From Arthrobacter sp. Leaf141 (GTDB lineage Bacteria; Actinomycetota; Actinomycetes; Actinomycetales; Micrococcaceae): a stretch of DNA of 64,000 bases. The stretch is from positions 19,422-83,421 of the forward strand of contig NZ_LMOL01000005.1 in NCBI RefSeq assembly GCF_001424565.1, written 5' to 3'. The translations under genes and the position numbers were made by a program. Under the pieces are notes generated by a model. The model did no database searches, was not told the origin of the DNA, and was given only the letters and a program-made list of their open reading frames with translations. Shown one piece after another: positions 23,511-32,858 of this stretch. Position 1 is the first letter of the stretch. Each line of letters begins with the position of its first letter.

Positions 23511-24947
23511 ATGAACCAGCAGAGCTTCGGCCAAAAGACCGGCCCCGAGACGAAGGCAGGGCCCGGCGCAGGTCCAGCGGGCAGCGCAGCGCCCGGTGGG
23601 CAGACCGGAAACCCGTCCGGTACGGTCAACCCGGTGCCCGGCAATGACACCAACCAGGCAGTGACGGGTCCGTTCACCGTCCGGGACCTCGCTGTCTTTG
23701 CTGCCACGCTGGTCATGTTCGTCGCCTCGCTGCTGCCAATATTCGGCGGCTTGAACCTGTGGAACCTGAACAACCTCTTTTTCCTGGGCCTGGGCATCGT
23801 CCTTCCGCTGGGCGTCAGCGCGCTTTTCGCCTCCCGCCGGTTGGCGCCAACCACCAGGATCCGGGTGGGCTCGCTGTCCATCGACCAGTTCGCATCCGTG
23901 GTGGCCTCCTTTGCGGTGGCCTTCTTCTTCCTGGCCGCAGCCAGCAGCTACGCCCCGGTGTTCCTTGTGGGCCTAATCGGCGCCTTGATCCTTTTTGCCG
24001 CCACGGTGCTGGGCCGGTTCCTGCCGTACATCTCCGCTGACTTCAAGGGCCGCGCCGAAGCGCCCGCCCACGTGGTGGCCCGCGAGGCCGCCGTGCCGGT
24101 TCAGAAGCCCCGCACCCCCAAGGCCCCGAAGCCTGAGGCCGTCACCAAAACGGGCACCGGTTCGACCACCGCAGGCGCCACCCCGGCCGGTTCCACCACG
24201 CCGGGCCTGGGTGGAAAAGTGTTTGGTGGGTCCGGCACGGGTTCGTCCGCTGTACCGGCTGCCGGATCCAGCAATGGTCCTGCCGCGACGGCTGCGGCCG
24301 GTGCCGCCGCGCCCGCCGCGCCCGCCGCGCCCGCCGCGCCCGCTGCCTCCACCGGTGCAACTGCCGGCAGCGTCGGCGCCTCGTCCGCCGCAGCAGCGGG
24401 ATCCGCCGCATCCGTCCCCTCCGCATCCGGTACCGCCGCGCAGGCCGGACGCACCTCCGGTGACTCAGGACCCGCGACCCAGGCCGCCGACGTCGTCCGC
24501 CCCGCAGCTGCCACCGCAGACGAACCCCACCATCACGGTTCTGCTGCCGCCAACGCGTCCGCGGCCCCCGCCACCGGCGTACTTCCGGCCAGCACGCCGG
24601 CCGCCGCCGGTTCGTCCGCCCCCGGGGACCCGGCCGGGCAGCGCACGGAGCCGCCGGCAGCCACCGCAGTGCATCAGCAGGTCCGCCGCGATGAGCCCAT
24701 CGGCGCCACCGTGGATCCCGCGAACCGGCCCGAAGAGCAGGACGACCAGCCTGCCCACGAGGCCTTCTGGTTCGCCGTGGCCCAGCACCGCACCGCGTTC
24801 GATCCCCGTTCCGGCGAACCGGCATTTGTGATCGAACCCGGCGGCTGGGTCCTGGCCCTGGAGGACCGAGGGAACGAGTTCCTGGTCCAGCACACCGACG
24901 GCCGGCTGGGTATCCTTCGCGACCTCAGCAACATCGAGCGCGGCTAA
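23511..24947 (+). CDS. Four-helix membrane protein with a long Ala/Pro-rich linker
   Basis: A 478-residue protein with no family I can name. After a Gly/Pro-rich tail of about 50 residues come four hydrophobic helices (about 57-76, 81-104, 123-145 and 147-170). A low-complexity Ala/Pro/Gly/Thr linker of some 230 residues follows, including four copies of Ala-Ala-Pro, and then a compact C-terminal domain of about 65 residues (from [12 protein letters not shown]) with [29 protein letters not shown], which looks SH3-like. The topology suggests a membrane anchor that presents a small binding domain on a flexible arm. The start follows AAGGAGAG. It ends 5 nt before nth, so the two may share a transcript. 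It occupies the position of Rv3669-type membrane proteins next to acs. Confidence 0.75.
   Translation: MNQQSFGQKTGPETKAGPGAGPAGSAAPGGQTGNPSGTVNPVPGNDTNQAVTGPFTVRDLAVFAATLVMFVASLLPIFGGLNLWNLNNLFFLGLGIVLPLGVSALFASRRLAPTTRIRVGSLSIDQFASVVASFAVAFFFLAAASSYAPVFLVGLIGALILFAATVLGRFLPYISADFKGRAEAPAHVVAREAAVPVQKPRTPKAPKPEAVTKTGTGSTTAGATPAGSTTPGLGGKVFGGSGTGSSAVPAAGSSNGPAATAAAGAAAPAAPAAPAAPAASTGATAGSVGASSAAAAGSAASVPSASGTAAQAGRTSGDSGPATQAADVVRPAAATADEPHHHGSAAANASAAPATGVLPASTPAAAGSSAPGDPAGQRTEPPAATAVHQQVRRDEPIGATVDPANRPEEQDDQPAHEAFWFAVAQHRTAFDPRSGEPAFVIEPGGWVLALEDRGNEFLVQHTDGRLGILRDLSNIERG
24306..24341 (+). repeat. Four perfect 9-bp repeats in the linker
   Basis: Four identical copies of GCCGCGCCC in frame give an Ala-Ala-Pro repeat. 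A candidate slippage site that would change linker length without a frameshift. Confidence 0.85.
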
Positions 24948-24952
24948 CTTCC

Positions 24953-25813
24953 ATGGCCGCGCCCCGGGTTGCGAAAACACCGGCGGCGGTTCCGCCAGCC
25001 GCAGGGCAAGCCACCGGGATGCCGGTGGTTTCGTCCGAGTCGGTGCTTGCCCTGAAACGGCGGGCGCGGCGCATCAACAGGGCACTGGCGGAGAAGTATC
25101 CGTACGCCCATGCCGAACTCGACTTCCGCAATCCGTTTGAGCTGCTGGTGGCCACCGTGCTGTCCGCGCAAACCACCGACGTGATGGTCAACCAGATCAC
25201 GCCGCTGCTCTTTAACCGGTTCCCGGACCCCCAGGCCATGGCGGAGGCCGAAGCCGAAGAGCTTGAAGCCATCATCAAGCCCACCGGATTCTTCCGGGCC
25301 AAGGCACGGAACCTCCTGGCCCTTGCCACCCGGCTGGTGGACGAATACGACGGCGTGGTCCCCGGCCGCCTTGATGCGTTGGTGACCCTCCCCGGGGTGG
25401 GCCGGAAGACGGCAAACGTGGTGTTGGGCAACGCGTTCGGTGTTCCGGGGATCACGGTGGACACGCACTTCGGCCGGCTGTCCCGGCGGTTCGGGTGGAC
25501 GCAGTCCGAGGATCCTGTGCGGATCGAATCGGACGTGGCGGAGCTCTTCGAACCCAAGGACTGGACCATGCTGTCCCACCGCGTGGTGTTCCACGGCCGC
25601 CGCGTCTGCCACTCCCGGAAGCCTGCCTGCGGGGCCTGCCCGGTCGCCAACTGGTGCCCCAGTTACGGCCTGGGCGAGACGGATCCGGCCAAGGCAGCCA
25701 AGCTCCTGAAATATGAGCTGGCGCCCGGCAGTGAGGCACTCCTGGAACGGTTGCTGGCGGAGACGGGCAATGCTGCCGAAATCCGGATGGAATCCCAGAG
25801 AAGGAACCCTTGA
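24953..25813 (+). CDS. nth: Endonuclease III
   Basis: A 286-residue base excision repair glycosylase/AP lyase that removes oxidised pyrimidines. Seen: the helix-hairpin-helix [12 protein letters not shown] with catalytic Lys152, catalytic Asp170 in [12 protein letters not shown], and the [4Fe-4S] cluster cysteines 219, 226, 229 and 235 (C-X6-C-X2-C-X5-C). About 25 extra residues at the N-terminus and a C-terminal extension make it longer than E. coli Nth (211 aa), as in many actinobacteria. It begins 5 nt after the membrane-protein gene, and its stop overlaps the TTG of the NUDIX gene. Confidence 0.96.
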   Translation: MAAPRVAKTPAAVPPAAGQATGMPVVSSESVLALKRRARRINRALAEKYPYAHAELDFRNPFELLVATVLSAQTTDVMVNQITPLLFNRFPDPQAMAEAEAEELEAIIKPTGFFRAKARNLLALATRLVDEYDGVVPGRLDALVTLPGVGRKTANVVLGNAFGVPGITVDTHFGRLSRRFGWTQSEDPVRIESDVAELFEPKDWTMLSHRVVFHGRRVCHSRKPACGACPVANWCPSYGLGETDPAKAAKLLKYELAPGSEALLERLLAETGNAAEIRMESQRRNP

Positions 25814-26487
25814 GCGCCCGCAACGACCTGATGGATCTTGCCAGGCGGGTTGCCGGCGGCACAAACCCCGCACCGGATCCGCGGTGGGCTGCACTGACAG
25901 TTGATGCGCAGACCGCCCGCGAAGCCGCGGTGCTGATGCTGTTCGGACAGTTGGACGATGTTCCGGCCGTATCCGGCAAGCCCTTGGCGCCGGCAGACCT
26001 AGATGTGCTGTTGCTGGAGCGGGCCCACACCCTGGGCTCTCATCCGGGGCAGGTTGCCTTCCCCGGCGGCGGCCTGGACGCGGGGGAATCAGCGGTGGCG
26101 GCGGCACTGCGGGAAGCCGAGGAGGAAACGGGACTGGACCCGGCCGGCGTCGAAGTGCTGGGTACCCTGCAGCAGCTCGGACTGGCGTACAGCAACTTCC
26201 TGGTGACGCCCGTGCTGGGCTGGTGGCAGGCACCCTCGCCTGTGCACGTCGTTGACTACGGCGAGTCAGCCCAGGTTTTCCGGGTACCGGTGCGCGACCT
26301 GCTGGACCCGGACAACCGCGCCATGGCCACCGTGCACCGTGCAGGCCGGACCTTCGACAGCCCGGCGTTTGTGGTTAACGGGGTGGTGGTGTGGGGTTTC
26401 ACCGGCATTGTCCTGAGCGGGCTCTTTGACCAGCTTGGCTGGGCCGTCCCGTGGGACCATGACCGGCTGCACCCGATGGACGGGTGA
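25810..26487 (+). CDS. NUDIX hydrolase, CoA pyrophosphatase-like
   Basis: A 225-residue NUDIX protein. The box is complete: [20 protein letters not shown] and then ETGL (about residues 84-107), with the CoA-type [11 protein letters not shown] just before it (compare LxxHxGQxxFPGG of CoA and acyl-CoA pyrophosphatases). It should act in the cytosol with Mg2+ or Mn2+. The TTG start overlaps the nth stop (TTGA), so it is translationally coupled. nth plus a CoA-type NUDIX is the conserved actinobacterial pairing. Confidence 0.9.
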   Translation: MSARNDLMDLARRVAGGTNPAPDPRWAALTVDAQTAREAAVLMLFGQLDDVPAVSGKPLAPADLDVLLLERAHTLGSHPGQVAFPGGGLDAGESAVAAALREAEEETGLDPAGVEVLGTLQQLGLAYSNFLVTPVLGWWQAPSPVHVVDYGESAQVFRVPVRDLLDPDNRAMATVHRAGRTFDSPAFVVNGVVVWGFTGIVLSGLFDQLGWAVPWDHDRLHPMDG

Positions 26488-26518
26488 CGGCTGGTTCCGA
26501 TTGCGGCTGGTTCCGATT
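26488..26518. repeat. 16-bp tandem duplication after the NUDIX stop
   Basis: CGGCTGGTTCCGATT occurs at 26488-26502 and again at 26504-26518, directly after the NUDIX TGA. It looks like a recent small duplication in the short convergent gap. Confidence 0.8.
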
Positions 26519-26522
26519 CCGG

Positions 26523-26714
26523 TCAGGCCTGCTGCTGGCGCAGGTCCACCACAATTCCGGTGGCTGCATTTTCCCGCATGGCCTTGACGCCGTCCCGGAG
26601 CGTAGCCAGGGACTTGAAGTTCGGTGAGACGGCCACCGTATTGCCCTCTGCGTCGGTGAGCCGCAGCCTGTACGAGTTGTCGCCAACCCGGTGAATTTCG
26701 AATCTGCCAGCCAT
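26523..26714 (-). CDS. DUF1508 (YegP-like) small protein
   Basis: A 63-residue protein with a single DUF1508 unit; E. coli YegP has two. Seen: FEIHRVGDNSYRLRLTDAEGN and the family's NFKSLATLRDGVKAMRENA. Function is unknown. The ATG is preceded by a strong AGGAGGT, unlike most genes here, so it is probably well expressed. It stands alone on the minus strand and converges on the NUDIX gene. Confidence 0.88.
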   Translation of the reverse strand: MAGRFEIHRVGDNSYRLRLTDAEGNTVAVSPNFKSLATLRDGVKAMRENAATGIVVDLRQQQA

Positions 26715-26864
26715 CGACCGGACCTCCTGTGTGCGTCATTGCATACGTCATCGCAGCACCGGTCTGCATCAGTCGCCAGTAAAAACTGTAGTGGGCGTCA
26801 CAGTGCCCGTCGAGCTACCGCCCGGTAGGTTACTCCGGGTTCCGTAGCATCCGGCGCGTGTTGA

Positions 26865-28583
26865 CTACTTGGCGTTGTCGTAGGAGTCCACCACGGCTAC
26901 GCTGACCGGAAATTCCACCGGAATCCGGCCGAACAGCAGCTCCTTGGCGGCGCTGGCGGCGTCCTCGATGGCCTGGATGCACGCCCCCACCGCCGCTTCC
27001 GGTGCGTGGACCATCACTTCGTCGTGCAGGAAAAAGACGAGTTCCGCCCCGGCCGCACCGTCCGCCCGGATGGTGCGCAGCCGCCGTCGTAATTCCGCGA
27101 GCCAGCACGCCGCCCAATCCGCGGCGGAGCCCTGGACCACAAAATTCCGGGTGAACCGCCCTCGTGAGCGGGCAATGGACTCGGCGCGGCGCTGTTCCTC
27201 GGCGGTGGTGGACTGCTGGCTCCGGTACCACAGGGGAGACGGCGGCGGGCTGCTTCGGCCCAGCCGGGTGGTGACGGTTCCGCCCGCTTCACCTGCGCGG
27301 GCGGCGCGTTCCACAAAGTCCACGGCACGCGGATACGTCCGGGCGAGCTGCGGCATCAGCCGGCCGGCTTCCCCGGAGGTGGCCCCGTACATGGCCCCCA
27401 GCAGGGCCATTTTGGCTTTGGCGCGGTCGCCGCCGAAACCCTTGGCCGCGATCCCGGCATACAGGTCCTGGTCCCGGGCGGCCTCGGCCATCACCGTGTC
27501 CTGGGCCAGGGCCACCAGGACCCGGGGTTCAAGCTGCGAGGCGTCAGCAACGATCAGCTTGTGGCCCGGATTGGCGTGGACGGCGCCTCGGACCTGGCGC
27601 GGAATCTGCAGGGCGCCGCCGCCCCGTGAGGCCCAGCGGCCCGACACCACACCGCCCACCACGTATTCGGGCCGGAACCGGCCGCCGGCAACCCAGGCGT
27701 CCAGCCAGGCCCAGCCGTTCGCCGAATGCAGCCGGGAAAGCTTTTTGTATTCCAGCAAGGGGCCGATGGCGGGATGGTTGGATTCCTTCAGTTCCCACTG
27801 CCGGGTGCTTTTGACCTCGATGCCGCTGCGGTGCAGGGCGCGCATCAGCTCCTGCGGTGAATCGGGGTTCAAACCGGGAGCGTTCAGCAGCCCGCGCAGT
27901 TCGCCGGCCAGCTGTTCGAGCTTTACGGGGCGGCGGCCGGCGGCAGGGCGCGGGCCGAGGTAGCCTGCCAGCAGATCCTCGTGCAGGTCCTCCCGCCACG
28001 GAACACCCGCGTGCTGCATTTCGGCGGCGATCATGGCCGCCGCGGATTCGGCAGCAAGCAGCAGGAAAAGCCGGTTGCGCCGGTTATCCTCCGTGCCGGC
28101 CTGCGCCAGGGTGTCCTGTTGGGCCGCGTATTCCAGCCGCAGCTCATCAGGCGTGAATCGTGGCGTGGCATTGGTGCCGGGGTCCTCGAACAGGGCGCCC
28201 TGGTCTGCCGGGGGAGGAGGCGGCAGTAACGCTTTGGGCGGGAGAAGGGTGTCCTCGGCGGGCGTCCGGTCGGCACTTTTCGCATACGCCGTGTGGGCGG
28301 TGAACTCCGAGAAAGCCAGGATGTTGCCGCACAAGGACAAGTCGTAGCAGCGTTCCAGCTCCACCCCTGCACCGAGAAGCGCCGGGTACCAGTCCTGGGT
28401 GCGGTGCCAGATCCAGCGGGGCGCCTGCCCGCCCGGTGTGTTGTTTTCCAGGCCGCGGACGACGGCGGCCAGTTCCGCTGCGGGGATCAGCTGCGGTTCC
28501 GGATTGGCTGGCAGTGGATCGCCTGCCTGGGTGAGCTCCTGCAGTGACGCGCCGTTGGGGTGGGCGGCGAGCAGCAGGTACAT
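26865..28583 (-). CDS. Family A DNA polymerase with a 3'-5' exonuclease-like domain
   Basis: A 572-residue protein annotated in actinobacteria as bifunctional 3'-5' exonuclease/DNA polymerase. The C-terminal half has PolA motifs: A (LIVADASQLEPRVLVALA, with the metal-binding Asp), B (RAKAKMALLGAMYGATSGE, with the Lys and Tyr of the fingers helix) and C (VFFLHDEVMVHAP, His-Asp-Glu). The N-terminal 200 residues resemble a reduced exonuclease domain in which I could not confirm all acidic residues, so proofreading is uncertain. No 5' nuclease domain is present. The ATG at 28583 is used rather than an open frame reaching 29012 that overlaps ssdA. It is divergent from the Tad locus, 142 nt away. 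Probably a repair or translesion enzyme. Confidence 0.88.
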   Translation of the reverse strand: MYLLLAAHPNGASLQELTQAGDPLPANPEPQLIPAAELAAVVRGLENNTPGGQAPRWIWHRTQDWYPALLGAGVELERCYDLSLCGNILAFSEFTAHTAYAKSADRTPAEDTLLPPKALLPPPPPADQGALFEDPGTNATPRFTPDELRLEYAAQQDTLAQAGTEDNRRNRLFLLLAAESAAAMIAAEMQHAGVPWREDLHEDLLAGYLGPRPAAGRRPVKLEQLAGELRGLLNAPGLNPDSPQELMRALHRSGIEVKSTRQWELKESNHPAIGPLLEYKKLSRLHSANGWAWLDAWVAGGRFRPEYVVGGVVSGRWASRGGGALQIPRQVRGAVHANPGHKLIVADASQLEPRVLVALAQDTVMAEAARDQDLYAGIAAKGFGGDRAKAKMALLGAMYGATSGEAGRLMPQLARTYPRAVDFVERAARAGEAGGTVTTRLGRSSPPPSPLWYRSQQSTTAEEQRRAESIARSRGRFTRNFVVQGSAADWAACWLAELRRRLRTIRADGAAGAELVFFLHDEVMVHAPEAAVGACIQAIEDAASAAKELLFGRIPVEFPVSVAVVDSYDNAK

Positions 28584-28725
28584 GCTCCAATTGTGCCCTG
28601 TCCGGCGGGGGTTCCTGATCGGTGGCCCGGGTTGGGGCGCGGGTGGCCGGCGCTGCGGCGCGGGTTTTCCACATAGGGGCAGGGGCACCTGCCGGGTGTG
28701 TGCATTTCGGTGGAAAGTGGCAGTC

Positions 28726-30042
28726 ATGAGCAAGCACCAGCTGGGTCCGCCCCACCCGGGATCAGGGACTTCGGAACTTCCCACCACAGGCGGCAGCGTT
28801 GACGCGTCCGGCGCCCACGTTCGGATGGCACCCGCTGGACCTGCTGGATCTGGCGAACCTGCCGAGACCGCCGCACGACGGTCCGCAGCGTCGGGTTCGG
28901 CCGGATTTTTTGGGACCAGCCTCCGGGGCCGGACCCGCTCCCGTCCACAGGACAGCGATGAGCCGGCGGGTGTGTGGCTGCCCGGGGAAGCAGGGGAGGT
29001 ACTGCTTTTCACCGGATCCGGCTTTCTGCGGGCGGAAGTGGAGCGGATCGCTGCAGCAGCGGGCGCCCATCTTCGGATCGCAGCGGATTCAGGAGAGGCC
29101 GCGCGCTACTGGGACCAGGTGCACTCGGTACTCGTGGGAAGCGATATCAGGGCGCTGCCGCCGCGGCGCAGGGCGCCAGCCGTCGTCATCGGGCTGGACG
29201 GGGAAGGCGACAGCCTCTGGCACCTGGCCGCGGCCTTGGGGGCCGAGCGTGTTGCCGTCCTTCCGGATGCTGCCGCCTGGCTTGCCGGCCATCTCAGCCG
29301 GGCGCGGGCCCCGGGACCCGGCGGTTTGGTCCTCGGGGTGACAGGAGGCTGCGGCGGGGCCGGGGCAACCACCGCCGCCATCTGGATTGCGCAGGCCGCA
29401 GCAGCCCTGGGGGCAAGGGTGCTGCTGGTGGATGGCGATCCGTGGGGTGGCGGGCTGGAACTCGCCCTTGCGGCCGAGGAATCGCCCGGCCTCCGCTGGC
29501 CTGATCTTGCCGAGGCGCGCGGCAGCATCGACTCCGCCCAACTGGCGGACGCGCTGCCCGTCTGCGGAGGTTTCGCGTTCCTGTCCTGGCCCGCCAGCCG
29601 GGAGCAACCAGTGTCTGTGCCACCGGCAACCACGGCGGGTGTTTTGGAAGCGGCCCGCCGGGGCTACGAATTGGTGGTGGTGGACATCGGCCGGGGCTCC
29701 GGTCCGTTGCGGACTTTCGCCTGGGACTGCGACCGCATCATGGTGGTGGTCCCGGCCCAGCTGAAAGCGGCCGTGGCTGCTGTCCGGTTGCTTCACGAAC
29801 TGCCACCAGTGGAGGCTTCGCTATTGATCCGGAGCCGGCGCGGGGCAGACCTGGACGCGTTGCAGATCTCCGATGCCGTGGGGCTCCCGGCGCACGGCCG
29901 GTTACCGGACGTGCGCGGCGTGGCTGCGGCAACCGAGTCGGGCCAGCTTCTGGGCCTGGGCAGGCGTCGCCGCGTCAGGGCCTTTACGGCCGCGGTTTTG
30001 GATGGCCTGGGCGACGGCCTGCCCGGTGAGGAAGGACCGTGA
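28726..30042 (+). CDS. ssdA: SsdA/CpaE-like septum-site or Tad ATPase
   Basis: A 438-residue MinD/ParA-superfamily protein, homologous in position and architecture to Rv3660c (SsdA) and to CpaE/TadZ. After an unstructured N-tail of about 85 residues comes a receiver-like domain (LLFTGSGFLRAEVERIAAAAG), then the deviant Walker A GVTGGCGGAGATTAA, a DGDPWGGGLE switch and VVVDIGRGSG. It probably positions the Tad pilus machine at the membrane or pole. The ATG at 28726 follows GGAAAG; a much longer frame from 28399 is antisense to the polymerase. Its stop overlaps the GTG of tadA. Confidence 0.85.
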   Translation: MSKHQLGPPHPGSGTSELPTTGGSVDASGAHVRMAPAGPAGSGEPAETAARRSAASGSAGFFGTSLRGRTRSRPQDSDEPAGVWLPGEAGEVLLFTGSGFLRAEVERIAAAAGAHLRIAADSGEAARYWDQVHSVLVGSDIRALPPRRRAPAVVIGLDGEGDSLWHLAAALGAERVAVLPDAAAWLAGHLSRARAPGPGGLVLGVTGGCGGAGATTAAIWIAQAAAALGARVLLVDGDPWGGGLELALAAEESPGLRWPDLAEARGSIDSAQLADALPVCGGFAFLSWPASREQPVSVPPATTAGVLEAARRGYELVVVDIGRGSGPLRTFAWDCDRIMVVVPAQLKAAVAAVRLLHELPPVEASLLIRSRRGADLDALQISDAVGLPAHGRLPDVRGVAAATESGQLLGLGRRRRVRAFTAAVLDGLGDGLPGEEGP

Positions 30043-31331
30043 GGGAACGGGCCGAGCCTTGGGGAGGGGAGGAGGGAGGCGACCGCGATGCAGTGCAGGC
30101 GCGCCGAGCCTGGTCGGGCGGAATAACCGGCCGCCGGGCCGGGACTCCTTCTGCAGGCAGGCAGGACGCCGGTCCATCGGTGGATTCCGGCCTGCTCGAA
30201 TCGGTCCGTGCTTCCGTCATGGCGGATCCCGGGGCTGTCACACCATCCCGTGTGGCTGCGGCGGTGCAGGCCACCGGCAGGTTGCTGGGAACTGCCGGCG
30301 CGCTGGCCGCCGTCGAACGGATCAGCGCGGAGCTGAACGGGCTGGGCCCGCTGCAGGAGCTGACCCGTGATCCCGCAGTCACCGACATCTTTGTGAACGG
30401 TCCCGGGTCGGTCTGGGTGGATCGGGGGCAGGGTGTTGAACGGGTACGGGTGTACTTCGATGGAGAGGCGCAGGTCCGGGCACTGGCGTGCCGGATGGTG
30501 GCTGCTGGTGGCAGGCGGTTGGATGACGGCTCACCCTGCGTGGATGTGCGGCTGCCGGGCGGCTACCGGATCCACGCGGTCCTGCCGCCCGTGTCCACTG
30601 CCGGCACGCTGCTCAGTATCCGGATCCGCAGGGAGCGGGTGTTCAGTATGGCTGAACTACGGCTGGCAGGCATGTTTGACGGGCTCCTGCAGGACGTACT
30701 TGAGGCAGTGGTGCGGAACCGGCTGAACTTCCTCATCAGCGGCGCGACCGGGTCAGGCAAAACCACGCTGCTGGCCACACTGCTGGGGCTTTGCGCTCCG
30801 GCTGAGCGGCTGGTGCTCATCGAAGATGCATCAGAGCTGAATCCCGTGCATCCCCACGTTGTGTCCCTGGAGTCGCGCCACGGGAACGTTGAGGGCGGCG
30901 GCACGGTTGATCTGGGCGAGCTGGTGCGCCAGGCACTTCGGATGCGCCCCGACAGGCTGGTGGTGGGCGAGTGCCGCGGGGCGGAAGTCCGGGACCTGCT
31001 GGCGGCGATGAATACCGGGCACAGCGGCGCTGGGGGGACCATTCACGCGAACGCTGCGGCCGCCATCCCGGCCCGGCTCACGGCCTTGGGAGCACTGGCC
31101 GGGCTGAGCCCGGAAGGAGTGCGGCTGCAGGCCAACAGCGCCCTGGATGTGGTCATCCATCTTGACCGGACTGCCCTGGGGAAGGCAGTGACGTGCGTGG
31201 GGATCATCGGAGCAGGGCCGGCCGGACTCATGGTGACGCCGGCCCTGCGGCTGGAAGGCGGCCGGACGGTGCGGGGCCCGGGATGGGCTGTCCTCGCCGG
31301 ACGGCTGGAGCTGGATCAGGAGTTCGTGTGA
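30039..31331 (+). CDS. tadA: TadA/CpaF secretion ATPase
   Basis: A 430-residue type II/IV secretion ATPase that powers Tad pilus assembly. Seen: the N-terminal FVNGPGSVWVDRGQG, Walker A GATGSGKTT at 235-243, Asp box LIEDASEL, Walker B RLVVGECRGAEV and a His box near GTIHANAAAA. The first 50 residues are Gly/Arg-rich and dispensable-looking, so the GTG at 30039, overlapping the ssdA stop, may be longer than the functional core. It corresponds to Rv3659c. Confidence 0.93.
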   Translation: MRERAEPWGGEEGGDRDAVQARRAWSGGITGRRAGTPSAGRQDAGPSVDSGLLESVRASVMADPGAVTPSRVAAAVQATGRLLGTAGALAAVERISAELNGLGPLQELTRDPAVTDIFVNGPGSVWVDRGQGVERVRVYFDGEAQVRALACRMVAAGGRRLDDGSPCVDVRLPGGYRIHAVLPPVSTAGTLLSIRIRRERVFSMAELRLAGMFDGLLQDVLEAVVRNRLNFLISGATGSGKTTLLATLLGLCAPAERLVLIEDASELNPVHPHVVSLESRHGNVEGGGTVDLGELVRQALRMRPDRLVVGECRGAEVRDLLAAMNTGHSGAGGTIHANAAAAIPARLTALGALAGLSPEGVRLQANSALDVVIHLDRTALGKAVTCVGIIGAGPAGLMVTPALRLEGGRTVRGPGWAVLAGRLELDQEFV

Positions 31332-32113
31332 TGGAACTGGCCCTCGCCGTCCTGCTCTTCCTTGCTGCAGCACTGACCCTGCGGCCGCCAAATGGAGCGA
31401 GGGCGAGGCTCCGCCGTGTCCGGCAAACCGGGCCCCGGGTTGCCGCATACCCGCCAGGCCCGGTGGTCAGGGTTGGCTCCGGCTTGCGGTGGCCGCCGGG
31501 CCGCAGCCAGTCGATGCAGTCCCCGTCCATGACCTTGCTGGTCCAGCAGCTGGCAGCCCTGCTGAAAGGAGGACGCGCCCCCGCGCGCATCTGGGACGAA
31601 CTGTCCAAGGTCCAGGACAGCAGCGGCGGACGGGGGCGTGGGAACTTGTCGGCAGGCTCAACAGCCATGGTGGCTGCGGCGCATGCCGCGGCTTTGGGCG
31701 GCATGCCCGTGTCCGCGGCGCTCCGCCGGGCACTGCCAAAGGTGTTTCCCCGGCAGGGGAGCGAAACCCGGATCTGGTGGAACCTGGCTGCGTGCCTGGA
31801 CATTGCCGAAGCGAGCGGCTGTCCTCTGGCCGACGTCCTCACCAGGTTCGCGGCGCAACTGGAAGCCGAAGACGACGCAGAAGCCGCACGGCACACGGCG
31901 CTGGCCGGCCCAAAGGCCACAGTCAGCCTGCTCACGTGGCTCCCCGTCCTGGGGCTTGGCCTTGGCTCGGCGCTGGGAGTCGATCCCTTGTCTGTCCTCC
32001 TGCAGACACCGTTGGGGCTGGGTACGTTGGCTGCCGGCCTCGGCCTTACCGTCGCTGGAAGGCTTTGGTCCGCACGGCTGGTGGCGGCTGCCGCCGGTGC
32101 TGGACAGCCATGA
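31331..32113 (+). CDS. tadB: TadB-like pilus assembly membrane protein
   Basis: A 260-residue inner-membrane platform protein with hydrophobic segments at the N-terminus (MELALAVLLFLAAALTL) and near 205-225 and 230-250, and a cytoplasmic T2SSF-type helical domain between (LVQQLAALLKGGRAPARIWDEL...LAACLDIAEASGCPLADVL). TGATG overlap with tadA shows coupling. It corresponds to Rv3658c. Confidence 0.87.
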   Translation: MELALAVLLFLAAALTLRPPNGARARLRRVRQTGPRVAAYPPGPVVRVGSGLRWPPGRSQSMQSPSMTLLVQQLAALLKGGRAPARIWDELSKVQDSSGGRGRGNLSAGSTAMVAAAHAAALGGMPVSAALRRALPKVFPRQGSETRIWWNLAACLDIAEASGCPLADVLTRFAAQLEAEDDAEAARHTALAGPKATVSLLTWLPVLGLGLGSALGVDPLSVLLQTPLGLGTLAAGLGLTVAGRLWSARLVAAAAGAGQP

Positions 32114-32715
32114 GTGGCGAAGCTCCCGCGCTGGCACTTTTTGCCGTGCTCGCAGTAGCGGCCTGGATTGGTGTGTCCGGAAACGGGCGGTCAAGGCGTT
32201 GGATCCGGAACTGGCCGCCACCTGGAACTGTTGATGGGGACAATGAGGCGCGCCGCAGGGGTCCCTCCGGTGGCGTCGAAGGGCTGGCGGACACAGCCAT
32301 GATCCTGGAGCTCGTGGCGGCCATGCTCGAAGCGGGAGCCGGGATCGGGCGCGCCCTTGAGCTGGTGGCCGCCTCAGCAGACCCGATGTATTGCCAGGCC
32401 CTGCGCCCGGTGGTCGCGGCCCTTGCAATGGGCGCCGACTGGGAGACCGCATGGGGGAGTACGGGCGTCCGGCCCCAAGGAATCCTGGACCTGCAGGAGG
32501 CCCTCGGATTCGCCGCCCTGACCGGGGCGCCGTCGTCGGCCATTCTCTATGCCCAGGCGGCCAGGCTGCGGCGGGAACGCTTCCGGGCGGCGGAAAAACG
32601 CGCCGCGACCCTGGGCGTCAAGCTTGTTCTCCCGCTGGGGTTGTGCTCCCTGCCGGCCTTCATTTGCCTCGGTGTCGTTCCGGTGCTGCTGGCACTGCTG
32701 CCATCCGGTGCCTGA
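32110..32715 (+). CDS. tadC: TadC-like pilus assembly membrane protein
   Basis: A 201-residue T2SSF-domain protein that pairs with TadB. An N-terminal hydrophobic segment, a cytoplasmic domain with MILELVAAMLEAGAGIGRAL and GFAALTGAPSSAILYAQAARLR, and a C-terminal pair of hydrophobic stretches ending in LLALLPSGA. ATGA overlap with tadB. It corresponds to Rv3657c. Confidence 0.87.
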   Translation: MSGEAPALALFAVLAVAAWIGVSGNGRSRRWIRNWPPPGTVDGDNEARRRGPSGGVEGLADTAMILELVAAMLEAGAGIGRALELVAASADPMYCQALRPVVAALAMGADWETAWGSTGVRPQGILDLQEALGFAALTGAPSSAILYAQAARLRRERFRAAEKRAATLGVKLVLPLGLCSLPAFICLGVVPVLLALLPSGA

Positions 32716-32822
32716 GCGGACGCCGCTGTCCCGTCCTCCACAGAGTCGGGCCGCGGCAGGTTATCCACTTAGCCCGATTGCCTCCTTTCAGCAGCACGCC
32801 TGCCCCTGAAGACTCGATGGGA

Positions 32823-32840
32823 GCCGGTCATCCGACCGGC
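32823..32840 (+). terminator. Hairpin before the pilin gene
   Basis: GCCGGTC-ATCC-GACCGGC is a perfect 7-bp stem-loop ending 18 nt before the pilin ATG. In the 143-nt gap between tadC and the pilin, it could be an RNA processing or stabilising element that lets the pilin be made in larger amounts. I see no clear promoter in the gap. Confidence 0.5.
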
Positions 32841-32858
32841 AACACGGAAGGAAAGCTC

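Noticed and set aside
24300..24660. GC-rich repeats considered as a CRISPR-like or intergenic array
   Set aside because: They are in frame within a coding gene, encode Ala/Pro repeats and have no spacers.
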